Assembly (NCBI GenBank): GCA_030737835.1
Contig: CM060853.1
Location: forward strand, 10,846,034 to 10,910,033
DNA from: Acorus gramineus
Lineage: Eukaryota; Streptophyta; Magnoliopsida; Acorales; Acoraceae
Length of the DNA stretch: 64,000 nucleotides
Direction: 5' to 3'
The notes under the pieces were generated by a model. That model was not told the origin of the DNA. It saw nothing but the letters and a program-made list of their open reading frames with translations, and did no database searches. The position numbers were made by a program, and so were the translations under genes. Shown in pieces: positions 23,802 through 34,903 of this stretch. The first letter of the stretch is position 1. Each line of letters starts with the position of its first letter.

Positions 23802-24968
23802 TCAGAAGAGCTTCCCAGCAAACTCATTCTCTGCCTCTGCAAGTCCCTCCAACTCTGACACTCTCCTTCCAAGCTGCAACCCGACCTTCAACTCAAACAA
23901 CTCTCTGTCATCGTTGTTATTGTTCGCCTCCATTTTCTCCTCTATCGATTCCCCCAATCTCCGGTAGTACCCACCGCAGTTTCGGTACATCTCAAACACC
24001 ATCCCAACCTGTCCCCCGTGTTCAACCGTGTTCACAACCGTTGCTAAAGCCCCACCAACAACCGCCACTAAAACATTCCACACCCCATGCACCGGCGACC
24101 CGATCAACCCAGCCGCCACTGCCGCCGCCCCGCATAGAACCGGACCCAAAACCGCCAGGACCTTGTTCACCCTTAGCACCACCTCCCCAAGCCTCACGTA
24201 ATCTGCCACGTCTTTCCTCTCTATAACTTCCCTCACCCCCGCCATTACCGACGGTTCGGTTCTTCCCACCTTTACCGACGGTTTGGGTTTTTGCCGCCAC
24301 CACACCGCGGGTTCAACTCTCTCTGGGAACTTGTCGAGCATTGCCCCGAGAAGCGCGAGCGGGTACGCCACATCAATCGCGAGCACCCGCTCAACCGCCC
24401 TGCCAACATCCGAATTAGCGACGGTCCTCTGAAGTGCGATACCAGTGCGGACGTCGTTCTCGAGCTCCTTGAACAGGCGCGCGGCGTTCCTCTGCTCCTC
24501 CGCGAGCTGGGAGGGCTGGATCTTGTTGACCGCCACCATGAGGGCCGTCGTTGCCCCGTAAAGCAAGGCGGAGGAGACTCTGAAAGCGAGGCGCGGTTCG
24601 GGTCCGATGGCGGGGATGGATGCGAGCCCCGCCATGGCGGAGGCGGAGAGAGTGATTGAGTTAATGGAGTTCAAAAGGAGTGAATTCCAGTTGTTCCTCT
24701 GTTGCGCGATGTTTGAATGCATTTCAGCCCTGTCTGCCGCCGTGTCGGCGACTGCGTAAAGCTTGGCAATAGCGGCGGATTCACTTGTTTTGATCAGATC
24801 ATCTGTGGAAGTGGTGGGGAGCTTTGGGAGGGAGAGATGGGTGGGTTGTGGCCTTGGATTGGTGGGGATATGGAGGCTGGCATGCAAGGGGACCTTGCAT
24901 GGGGAGGAGGAGGAGATGGACATGAAATTCTTTAGGGGTTGTTTCATGGTTGTTGCTGCCATTGCCAT
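23802..24968 (-). CDS. Plastid-type membrane protein, 'probable F-box protein At4g22030' family
   Basis: A single uninterrupted frame of 388 residues, much more GC-rich than its surroundings. The first 50-60 residues are rich in Ser, Pro, Thr and Lys with few acids, as in a plastid transit peptide, and end in SLPKLPTTSTDDLIKTSES. An Ala-rich region follows (AAIAKLYAVADTAADRAEMH, QQRNNWNSLLLNSINSIT), then hydrophobic segments ALLYGATTALMVAV (about residues 135-150), NKVLAVLGPVLCGAAAVAAG (about 268-290) and VLVAVVGGALATVV (about 298-315), and an acidic C-terminus with ELFELKVGLQLGRRVSELEG. This pattern fits the plant family named after At4g22030. The F-box label is inherited: I see no convincing F-box motif. 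Function is unknown. The start was chosen as the first ATG with a transit-like N-terminus. The gene appears intact. Confidence 0.8.
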   Translation of the reverse strand: MAMAATTMKQPLKNFMSISSSSPCKVPLHASLHIPTNPRPQPTHLSLPKLPTTSTDDLIKTSESAAIAKLYAVADTAADRAEMHSNIAQQRNNWNSLLLNSINSITLSASAMAGLASIPAIGPEPRLAFRVSSALLYGATTALMVAVNKIQPSQLAEEQRNAARLFKELENDVRTGIALQRTVANSDVGRAVERVLAIDVAYPLALLGAMLDKFPERVEPAVWWRQKPKPSVKVGRTEPSVMAGVREVIERKDVADYVRLGEVVLRVNKVLAVLGPVLCGAAAVAAGLIGSPVHGVWNVLVAVVGGALATVVNTVEHGGQVGMVFEMYRNCGGYYRRLGESIEEKMEANNNNDDRELFELKVGLQLGRRVSELEGLAEAENEFAGKLF

Positions 24969-26570
24969 TGTTTTGGGTTTGTTTTTCTCTTGATTGGGTT
25001 TTCCTTGGGGACTGTTGGATTTGGTTTTGTGAGGGGGGTGTGATATTTATATTGGTTTGGTTTTGAAGGGGTTGATTTGACTGACTTATTTTGTTGTTGA
25101 CTTGCTGACAAGCATGTGATGTGAGTCTAAGGAAGGGGAACTGGTCCACCAAGGCATGAAAAAGGAAAGATGGTTGAATAGATTGGGTCAAATAGTAGAA
25201 TTGGTGTGGTGTGCTGGGCATGTAACTTTGGTTTAAAAGAATTTGAACGGATTCAAATTGGTTTTATTTCAGGTTAGAGGTCAATAATTTTCATGGTTTG
25301 GTTTGGATATAAATTAAAAAATTAATAAATTGACCTATATATATATATATGTAAGTCCTCAAAAAAAATGATCGCATGATCACATGCTAGTGGGCTAAAA
25401 AAAAATGATCGCATGCTAGAGAATTATCTATACTTAATGTGAAAGGAAGACATCAAGCTATTCTTATATTAATTATTATATTGGTAGAATAAGTCATTTT
25501 TAATTTGGTTGTGTTTTTTTGTTATTTTTATTGAAAAATGTTATAGTGAAATTTATTATTTGATTGACCATTGATGAATTGTAAATATGAATAAAATTTT
25601 GATAAAAATTTATAAAAGATGAAAAAATAATTTATGAGCTCTCTTATATAAGTGGAATAGATTGGATGGAGTAACACAATTTGAGAGGACCTAGAATATC
25701 AATATATACCAACTTATTCTCGTCTATTTTGACATAATTATGCCCACTTATTCCCGTCAAACAAATGCTTTTTTGGGCTTATTCACTCAACCCTATTCAA
25801 CATTTATTCGCTACCCCGATAGGAAATTAATTTATGGGTACTATTATAATCAGTCATTTCTACTGTCTAAAATGCAATCTATGTATATACTTCATCAAAA
25901 AAAAATTATACTTATTAAAAATGAGTTCGTTCAGTTCGAAATGAAACGATATATATTTTTTATCAAAACATATACTTTGTCAAACAATGTTTATTATTTA
26001 ACAAAAAAATAAAACTAAATGTAACATTTTCCTTAATTTTCACTCCTATGTACGTAGCCGCTAAATTTTTTTTATGTTTTCTATAAATGGATCGATACAA
26101 TTAATTTAATTATACATTTCATTTTTAAAATGAAATATTTTCATTTTTTTGTCATCATATATATATATATTTTATAAAAACATGTATCTTACTAAATAAT
26201 GTATATTATTTTTAAAAAAAATTAAAAATTTTACAGACACAATCTGGACTGCCATAAGATATTCCAAAAGAAAAACCGATGAGGTTTGTAGATGAGTCTA
26301 CACGCAGGACTGAACATATCATTTCCAAAAGTTTTGTCCATGTATACAATGGATTATAAATAGTACAAGGAGTTTTTACACTACAGCTGATGAACAACAT
26401 TCAAGCAGATATGTAGTGGTCCCATATACACTTTGCCCTTCATAAATGAACAAAATACCATCCTCTCATGGCTCAATCACTCATGTATTGGGTAACATAA
26501 AGGAAAGCCTAAAATATGAGAAACCAATGTGACCATGAATTTGATCAGACACACAAAATGTGGTACTGAT
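24969..26570. other. Intergenic DNA with MITE remnants
   Basis: 24969-25250 is the upstream region of the minus-strand membrane-protein gene. 25480-25800 and 25880-26060 resemble the two MITE families seen elsewhere (GAATAAGT motifs; AAATGAGTTCGTTCAGTTCG and ATATACTTTGTC motifs). 26230-26570 probably includes the 3'UTR of the homeobox gene. Confidence 0.4.
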
Positions 26571-29500
26571 TCAATCCATTTGAACTCGTTGACCAACGAC
26601 AAACGTGCGGCCTCTCCGGTCACCGCCAGCCCCTTCTTCAGCCCGGCTCCTCCTACTAATCTCTGTGTACATTTCCTCTATCAGTGGTTTCCAGAGTCGT
26701 ACTCGCGCATTTATAAACCAATTTGACACCTAATAACAAGCAAAAAATGAAATCACATAGCGACATTGTAATATGGCTCAGTCGATATAACTGATGAGCT
26801 GAGGATGGACAAAGTACCTGGTTTCTCGTCAGCCCGCTTTTGATCGCAAGCAAGTGCTTCTCGCTGTCTTTCGGATACCTGCAAAAGCAGTCCAAGAATG
26901 GACAAAGACCAATGGACATGCATGAGTTGTCCAGTTCAAAGTTTGTACAGATTTATATCCTATCCCTATGTTTGTTTTGTTAGGTGAGTGGATGTGGGAA
27001 GAATAGGTTTAATGTTCAAAATAAACATGTTTGTTTAGCATGCATAAAGTGCAATAATTTATAAACTCTGATAACTAAAGCTGAGGGACTCGGGTATTGT
27101 TTATTCTTGTTCATCCATCCAAAACTACACCTATATTATAACAAGACACATAAGATTAAAAAAGGATACCCAAACTGAGAAAGGAATAGCAACCAAACAG
27201 AAAATCATCCAATTCTCCAATTCTCCTCCATCCATGTATTAACAATTTTATGCTTGGATAAGCCATCTGCAAACCAGAAAATTATGCATTGACAGTGAAA
27301 ATTCATAGAGGAGAAGACTCACGGATGGAGGAAATTTTGGAACATCCAAGTGCGTAAAACGGAGACGGATTTCTCAGGCAAGCCTCTTTGAGGCCTCCAC
27401 GATTGCTGATCGCTTTTCCTTAGCTGCTGAAGAGCCCATTGTTTTTGGAGGAAGGCAGACTCAAAGGATCTCTCCTTTTCTTCTCTGCATTCTCTATTGT
27501 CCGGTTGCTGTCCCATCAAGAGAATCTGACTCATAATTCTCTGCTTCAGATTTTTATAAAGGACGGATACGGTGTGAAGGGCAAAACGAGCATGCGATGG
27601 AGGAGAGCTGGATTCAGTCGCGTCTTGAAATGCAGAGATGACATTTTGAATCTGATCGCAGCACTGGTTGTACCTATAATCCACCTGGAGTAAAGTAGAC
27701 AGTATGTAAGATTTCATGTTACTGTGTGGATGAGAAGTGATAGAAAAGTTTTGGAAAGAATTAGTCCTGCAATGCAATTCTAAAGTACACAAAAGTAACA
27801 AACACGTAATAAAATATACATGAAGTTGATGTGTTTAAATTATGCAACATCTGCGAATGCATATCTTCATGAAGAAATAGCGCACGTGTTACAGTCAGAC
27901 AAAATAAGCAGGCATCTGATTATATAACTGTCAAAAATATTATGATGTTCATGACAGGCCTAAAAAGAGAGACATGATAAGTTAAAATGTACATTTATGG
28001 ACAGGACTAAGAATAACCCTATCAGTTAATGCGTTTGAAACCTGTTATAAATAATGTCTCAATGTCACAACTTCTATGCATGTATCACCTGGTCTGTGGA
28101 CACTCACTATAGCTCACTATGGGACTTATTGTACCAGCAGACAGAAGACACAGAGCAAGCACGTGGTGTATTTACAGTTTGATTATGTGATATTTAAATA
28201 AATCCAAACTTGTTTCACTATAAAAAAAATTATCCATGGCACTTCCCATTTGTACTACATGAGCAGATTATACCGTGCCAGTTGCTTCGTACTATGGTTA
28301 TTAGTTATCAGTGCCAATAAAATCTTAACTTTAACCCCTGATTTGGCTCACCATTATAGAGCCAGAATAACAAAATAAGTGGTTTGCTTCGCAATTTTAA
28401 ATTTTGACAGTTCTGTCCTTATTGAGTTAACACGAGCACGTTAACAATTCCAGGGGGGAACTGAAATTTGTTATCCATCATTACCATGCTTGTAGATTAA
28501 AATATTTTTCTCCATCATTTAAAAAAAAACCTTTTCATCTGACTTGACTATTAATTTAACTTTATAATACAAACTTTTATTTTTAATGAATGTTAAAAAC
28601 AGAATGTTATAGCATAAACTATCATTTTGATGTGTTAAAATTTAAACTTTATAACACCAAAGATTTTAGCTTATGTTGAACACTAATAGCAGAAAATCAA
28701 TACCATTAAAGATGTATCCGATCAATGGTTTTTATATAAATAAATACCAAATGCACATATGATGGATGATTCTGATGAAATAGAAATAACAAACAATAAC
28801 AAATTATAGATGGACATAATTATCAATAAAAAACATTATAAACCCCTATATCTTACCTGCATCTTATGTTTAATTTATGGTGAACAAATGACAAAGAGGC
28901 ATTTTTTACATTTTTCTAATGAGAAAAAGTGAAAAGACAACCATACGGAAGTGCTCTGTCTGTTATCAATCTCAGAATAACTATATATGACTGATAAGAA
29001 CATGACATGGTTTAACATAATAACAGCCTGATGTAAGACAAGGTTAGAGAAGAAGAGAACAAAGATAGATGAAGGAAGAAGACAGAAGAAGATCATGAGG
29101 AAGACAGAGAAGGAAATCAATATTCAATATTATTCTAAAATCACCCTTCACCGTAGAACCTACAACTATGATTGTGTGAAGAGAACAAAGATAGATCAAG
29201 GAAGAAGAAAGAAGAAGATCAAGAGGAAGACAGAGAAGGAAATCAATATTCAATATTATTCTAAAATAACCCTTCACCATAGAACCTACAATTATGATTG
29301 TGCCTGACATAAATCAAAAGAAATTCCCGAGTTAGAAGAATTCCATAACCTTGTTCCTCATCACAAGCACTACATCATCAAAAAAAGGGCCCACCTAGAA
29401 AAGTCATTATTCATCATAAAGATGCCACACCAGCTTTTAACTTTCCATGGATATTTCTAATGCATATCATAAAGGATTTTTAAGCACTATAAACTTCTTT

Positions 29501-30682
29501 CATCAGGATATAGACAAGGACTGAGGTAAATATACATAACTCAAAGATAACACATTAGAAAAATAATATGATCATAAACCGTCATATCTTTGTCAGATTT
29601 TCTTTAATACAAATGGTTCACATGCTCTAAATATTAAAACAATGATAAATGTATCCTACTTCAAAAAAAGCATATACCATTTGCATCAGGGTTAACAGTT
29701 CAACTTTCTTGTTATTATTTCCTTGTCTTTGCAGAGGTAGCTCCGCGGAAGCCTGAGTTCTGATTTCACCAGCAGAAGATGGAAACTCATCATTATGCGT
29801 CACTGAAGGCCCACCTATCGAATCATCAACATCATTCTGGTCTTCTAATGCAGAGCTTGCAAATTCTGAAAGTATTTCTTGGGTCACATGGAGATACTTC
29901 GATCCTATCAAAACACGTAAAAACTGAACTGGATGAGAGGAACCACAATCCAAAGAGAGCTCGTTGTTGCTGTGTGTTTGTCCTGATTCTGAGCACATTG
30001 GAAATCGCAGATCATTCAAAGAATGCTGGATGATATAACTATGATCTCTCGATGTATCTTGAGTTATGCTCGAGGAGGTAATCCCTGAGCACTGGTCAGG
30101 GAGAGCCGGTATGTCCATGATTGAAGCTTGACATGTTCCAAGTCTCAGTGATAACTCGTTATTGGGTGCACCACAAACATATGAATCTCCTCCTACAACA
30201 TGATATGACGGGTGCACTCTACTAATGGTCCTCCCAGAAAACGCCTGATAGCCTAGAATTTCATCATAATCCAACCCTGTGTCATTTTGTGCACTGTATC
30301 CACAATTTACTGAGGTTGTGAGTGAAGAATCCGAACGATCATCCGAGACATATGTTCTCAACCCCTCCAACTGCAGTGATGGGTTTGCCAATGTGGAAAC
30401 ACCAACATGATTTTCTTGAATACTGGTACTTGAAGAGAGAAGGTTGGCAAGCGCATTGGCAGATAGTGGAGATCCCATGAAGTTATCTGTTATGTGAAGT
30501 CCATCCATGGAGGCTGACTGTAAGCTAGAAACCAAGGGATATCCATCCATAGCATCCCTTGGGACATTGCAATCTGAAGCAACGGGATAAAAGAGTGACC
30601 CTGAGAATATATGTGATGATGGAGAATCGATGGGGTTCTGATCTGTGATTGGCATTGGAGAATTGAATATGTTGTCCTCCAT
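26571..30682 (-). CDS. ATH1: BELL-class TALE homeobox protein, ATH1-like, 4 exons
   Basis: Coding exons on the minus strand are 29678-30682, 27323-27684, 26818-26878 and 26571-26729, all GT-AG and in phase, giving about 528 residues. The N-terminal region (residues 1-250) is Ser-rich and poorly conserved. The SKY box reads [20 protein letters not shown]. The BELL box follows ([11 protein letters not shown] joined to [20 protein letters not shown]). The TALE homeodomain starts [20 protein letters not shown], continues [20 protein letters not shown] and GLTRNQ, and ends in recognition helix [15 protein letters not shown]. The C-terminus is short. The SKY wording and the '[15 protein letters not shown]' block match ATH1 of Arabidopsis, a light- and gibberellin-linked regulator that pairs with KNOX proteins and controls internode and floral-boundary growth. 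Intron 1 (1993 bp) interrupts the BELL box and holds a tandem duplication. All key residues are present. Confidence 0.93.
29052..29303. repeat. Two tandem 126-bp units in intron 1 of the ATH1-like gene
   Basis: The units at 29052-29177 and 29178-29303 differ at only a handful of positions. Each begins GAAGAGAACAAAGATAGAT and includes CAATATTCAATATTATTC and TAGAACCTACAA. This is a recent local duplication, with no evidence of coding. Confidence 0.9.
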
Positions 30683-33600
30683 TAAGGTGCAAATCAGTTT
30701 AATTCAACAATTGGTAATAATGCGCAACACTGTGATGACTCAGATTCTTCTGAACAAATTCTGAATCTTTATGGGCAAACCAAAGAACAGGAGGATACTC
30801 TCTTTTTTCTTTATGCTTAAAAATCCTTTGATCAATAGTTGTTATCTGCATGCATTATAGACCACATTCAGAATTTATCAATTTAAATAATTGAAGACTT
30901 ATATTCAAAGTTTCAAACTGAAAGAAAAGAAAAAAGACTCATTCTCAAAATATGCATAAAATGTTGGTAGGCATCTCTGAAAGCATTCATAGATATAAAG
31001 AAACTCGTGATTCAGAAAACTCAGTTTGGATAAAGGCATTTATATCTTGGATAATATTCCCCTCTGATTTTCTAGATATCTGCCGAATTGCTTAAGTCCA
31101 CATCAATAAAAACACTGTAAATAGATATAACATATTATGTTCAAGGAAATTCTATTTACCAAATACCCAGATGGGTGACTAAAGTGGAGGGATCATATAA
31201 CATACAGCCAACTAGTTTTTTTTCTTTTGTTAGATTTTTTATTTTTAGATACAAGTTAAGTGAATACAATTAGAAGTCAGAGAAAGCTCCACACTCTTCA
31301 GATGCAATTTCTATCTTTTATGAGCTTCAAGACTCCTAACATGATCATTTGATGTTGCCAATGCTTTTCGATAAGAAGATAACATCAACTTTCTAATTTG
31401 CTTAACATTATCTAGGAAATCACAATTAATGGTAGAACAAAGAGTGAAGAAGCATATCTACTTTATTTCCAAAATGGTCAACAATCACATGAGGAACCAC
31501 GAACAGAGAAAATGAGGGAAATGAAATACAAGGAGAACAAGAGATGTCCCTATAGAAACTATGAATAGATAGATAAATATTTTTAACAAATTGCAAATAA
31601 AGCTTGTCGTGGGAGATTAGTTGTATTCTCCTATAAAGGTTATCAGACAAACAGTGGAACTTCAGCTACTTGCAAGGAACAAGTTTCACAAGAAAATTGC
31701 AAGCAGTCACATGTTGAACTTTAAAGAGAAAATTAAAGTGTGTAAAGCTTGGCCGAGGTTTACTAATAATTCTCTATTGAAAACTTCAGCAAAGCTGAGT
31801 ATTTACCTTTCAAGATACAATGTTGAAAATGATACTCACCTACAAGTACAAGAAATCCTTCTATAACCCAATAAAAATAGTTAACATACGCCATTAGAAC
31901 ATAACATGAAGCACAAAAGATACATGCATACGAGCATTCTATATAGAATGAGAAAACAATAAATGCTGAAAACAATAAAGATTCACACTAAAGAAGGTCA
32001 TGCTAATCACCAAAACAATTTGTCACCAGTATCACATTCATGATAGAAGTCAGCAATTTTACTTTGATAATACACTTAAAGTCATTCAAGGTAATTAATT
32101 ACAAGTCAAGATATATACTGAACCAATAACAAAACCCTTACATGTGAAGGGGGCTTTATCTAACACAACAGTGTTGCACATAAAATAATATACATGCCAC
32201 AGCAGAAGAAGATGTTGTTTCATTATTCAACAACAGGAGCAGAAACTGAAAGGCATACTTAAAATCCAACTAAAGCAAGAAATAAAGAATCTATGAAGTC
32301 CATAAAAACAACTCCAATGGTATGTGAAATACTGATGTGATCAAAGGAATGCATGGGAGTGAGAAAATGCAAGTGCCCACCTCTCTTGAGCATAGGAAAG
32401 AGCAGGCATCTCCATCTGATGGAAGGACTACTAGCAATATCTTCCTCAAAGCCTGTTTCAACACAAGGAAATGGACCTCAACATTCAACATGGAATAATG
32501 AGCTTTCAACCTCTTTTTTTCCTAGATGGACAACAATGTGATCCTCTCATGTTCAAAAAAACAGGAAGCATTATGGATTGCCTATTTATTAAAAAAAAGT
32601 TATATTACCTCAGATAACCAAAACAGGAAAGAAAGATGAAGTACATGGTTTCATCAATCACTCAGTATTTACACTCAAATGATGAGAATGAAAAGCCATG
32701 TGAGATGAAATAAGCTTTTTATTGACCCATCAGTGAATTGGATTTATCATAGAACACAAAAGACCAAATGAATGGGGTCCAAAGCTCATTTAAAGGAATC
32801 ATACATTTTCCCTTTCATCTAAAAACAAAATGCCAAAAAGCCATACACTGATTCTCTCCCTGCTGGTTCAGAAAGAATGACTTCTTTGATTCTTTCTCAC
32901 CAAAAAACATTATAAAAAAAAACTCAAAAGATAAAAATTCAGAACCAATCAAAAGACTCAAAAGTTCATGCAATTTGTTTTCAAAATTTCTTTCCTTTTT
33001 TTCCGCCACACTCTTATTCACAAAACCCAATAGTCCACTGTTCAAAAACAGATCCTTTCATGGGTACAATAATTTAAAACCCCTTCTAAGAAATCATAGG
33101 TTGTTTCCACTTTTCACCCCCTCAAACCCCAAATTCCACCCAACCCACAAACCAAAAGCAGATTTTAAAAATAAAAAAGAAAAGGGTGTTAATGGATGTG
33201 CTCTCCTTTTTCAGGCAGCCACAGAAAACCAAAAAAAAAAAAAATCAAAAAACAAGAGAGACCCAAAATTGGGAAACCAACACCAAATGCAGGAAACAGT
33301 CCAAAAACCCTTTATCAGAGGGAGTGTGAGAGGGGTACATACATGGCCCATCAATCAAAGCTTTGCATCCCAAAAGCTATAATGAAAAAAAAAAAAAAAG
33401 GGTATATAGAGAGTGAGGGAGAGGAGAGGAGGTGGAAAGAAAAAGAAAGAGAAGGTACAAAGAAGAAGAGCCACACAAAGAGAAAAAACAAGAATTGATG
33501 AGAGAGAGAGAGAGAGATTACTCTTTGGGCAGTGGCACTCATATCCCTTGCAGGCTTTTGGGGGCCCATCCCTTCTCCCCATCTGCTCTGCTTTGTCTTC

Positions 33601-33840
33601 CTCATCTCCATCTGATCTCTCTCTCTCTCTCTCTCTCTCACTCTGTCTCTCTCTGTTGATCAGTAGAGGCAGATAAATATCTGGAATCTCTGTACAGGGT
33701 ACTGTTTACGGGCAGCTGTTCTTTTTTATCTCTTTCCTCCCGCCCTTTTTTTGCAGAACCCAACTCAGAGACAGAAACTGCCTGCTTTTTATCCAACCCA
33801 CTCTTCCCCCCATCTTAAAGCCGAGAGGATCAGAGAGGAA
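30683..33840 (-). promoter_or_regulatory. Probable 5' leader, leader intron and promoter of the ATH1-like gene
   Basis: Directly before the start codon a leader-like stretch runs back to a good acceptor (TGCAG, exon start about 30845). About 3 kb further upstream, 33360-33850 shows dense GA/CT microsatellites (33500-33518 and 33615-33640), a TATA-like GGATAAAAAGCAGG on the minus strand (about 33782-33795), and no competing gene. This suggests a leader split by a long intron. ATG codons with short frames occur in the GA-rich part, so upstream ORFs are possible. 30860-33350 holds no supported gene. All of this is inference from layout; no transcript evidence is available. Confidence 0.4.
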
Positions 33841-33865
33841 CAGAGAAAGATATGACAAAAAAAAA

Positions 33866-34390
33866 AAAAAAAAATGGTTTATTTGTAAAGAATAAAAATG
33901 GTTACGTCAAAATATATAAGAATAATTTGGTATTCACATTCTTTAAGTCATTTTTAAAATTGTGTTATTCTATCCATCTATTCGTTGATTTAAAAAGGAT
34001 TTATATATCAAATCATTTGTCATCATTTTTATTGAATAAAGATATTCACGTGTCAAATCAATTTTTTATCTTTTATAAATTCTTATTCACATCTCACTCT
34101 TTGTTATTGACCAAACAATAAAATTTTATTATTACATTTTTAAAGAGAATAACTTATAACATAACCAAACAGAAAATGATTTATTCATTATTTATATTAA
34201 AATAGTTATCCATCCTAGAATAATTAATATCGCTATCCAAACGAGGGCTTAGCCTAGTTTGACAAGCAGAATAAGTGAATAATATGATGGAAATAAAAGT
34301 GAATAAGTCTAAAAATTTGTTTGTTTGCAAGAAAAAAAACAATTACAAATATGTTAGAATAGATAAAAATAAATTAATATTACTATTTCA
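33866..34390. mobile_element. Remnants of Tourist-like MITEs
   Basis: A right end (TCCAAACGAGGGC followed by TTA, about 34237-34254) closes an AT-rich piece whose left end is not recognisable. A further partial copy begins at GCCTAGTTTGACAAGCAG. The internal GAATAAGTGAATAA motifs match the MITEs at 17008 and 17459. Confidence 0.45.
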
Positions 34391-34399
34391 GACCTCCTA

Positions 34400-34829
34400 G
34401 TCTCTATTTGGGTGACAGTATAAGTGGAGGATAAGGTAAAATAGAGGTGCATAAATAATAAAAATAAGCGAGTATAGTTATGTTAGAATATGCAAGAATA
34501 AACTGGTATTGATATTTCATATCATCCATGAAATTATGTTATTTCATCCAATCACTACAATAAGGGGGTTCATATGTCTCACCTCTTAAATGAGAGAGCA
34601 TACATGTTAAATCATTTTTTCACATTATATAATTATTTATTTACACCTTATTTCACCTTTTATTCATAAATTATATATCCATAGTCAATTAAACAATAAA
34701 AACTATATTATTACGGTTTACAACAAGAAAAACTAAAAATACAATTAAACAAAAAATGTTTTATTCATTATCTATACTGATATAGTTATCTATCCCAAAA
34801 CGACTTATTTCATTACCCAAACGGGAGAG
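34400..34829. mobile_element. Tourist/Harbinger-like MITE
   Basis: CTA flanks both sides (34397-34399 and 34830-34832). The inverted ends are GTCTCTATTTGGGTGACAG and CTCTCCCGTTTGGGTAATG. It is 430 bp, non-coding, and shares internal motifs with the other GTTTGG-ended MITEs. Confidence 0.58.
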
Positions 34830-34903
34830 CTATCCATTGGAATACTTCGTTTTTAGAGGATTGTGTAAATGTTATAACCCAATAATCAACTCTAATTTAG
34901 TTT

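Noticed and set aside
24022-24659. Several long open frames overlapping the membrane-protein gene on other frames and strand
   Set aside because: They arise from the GC-rich composition of the real minus-strand gene; sequences are repetitive Gly/Pro/Arg with no family resemblance.
33351-33641. Frame in the GA/CT-rich zone as an independent gene
   Set aside because: It is largely encoded by microsatellite (Arg-Glu / Ser-Leu runs) and is better explained as leader sequence of the ATH1-like gene.
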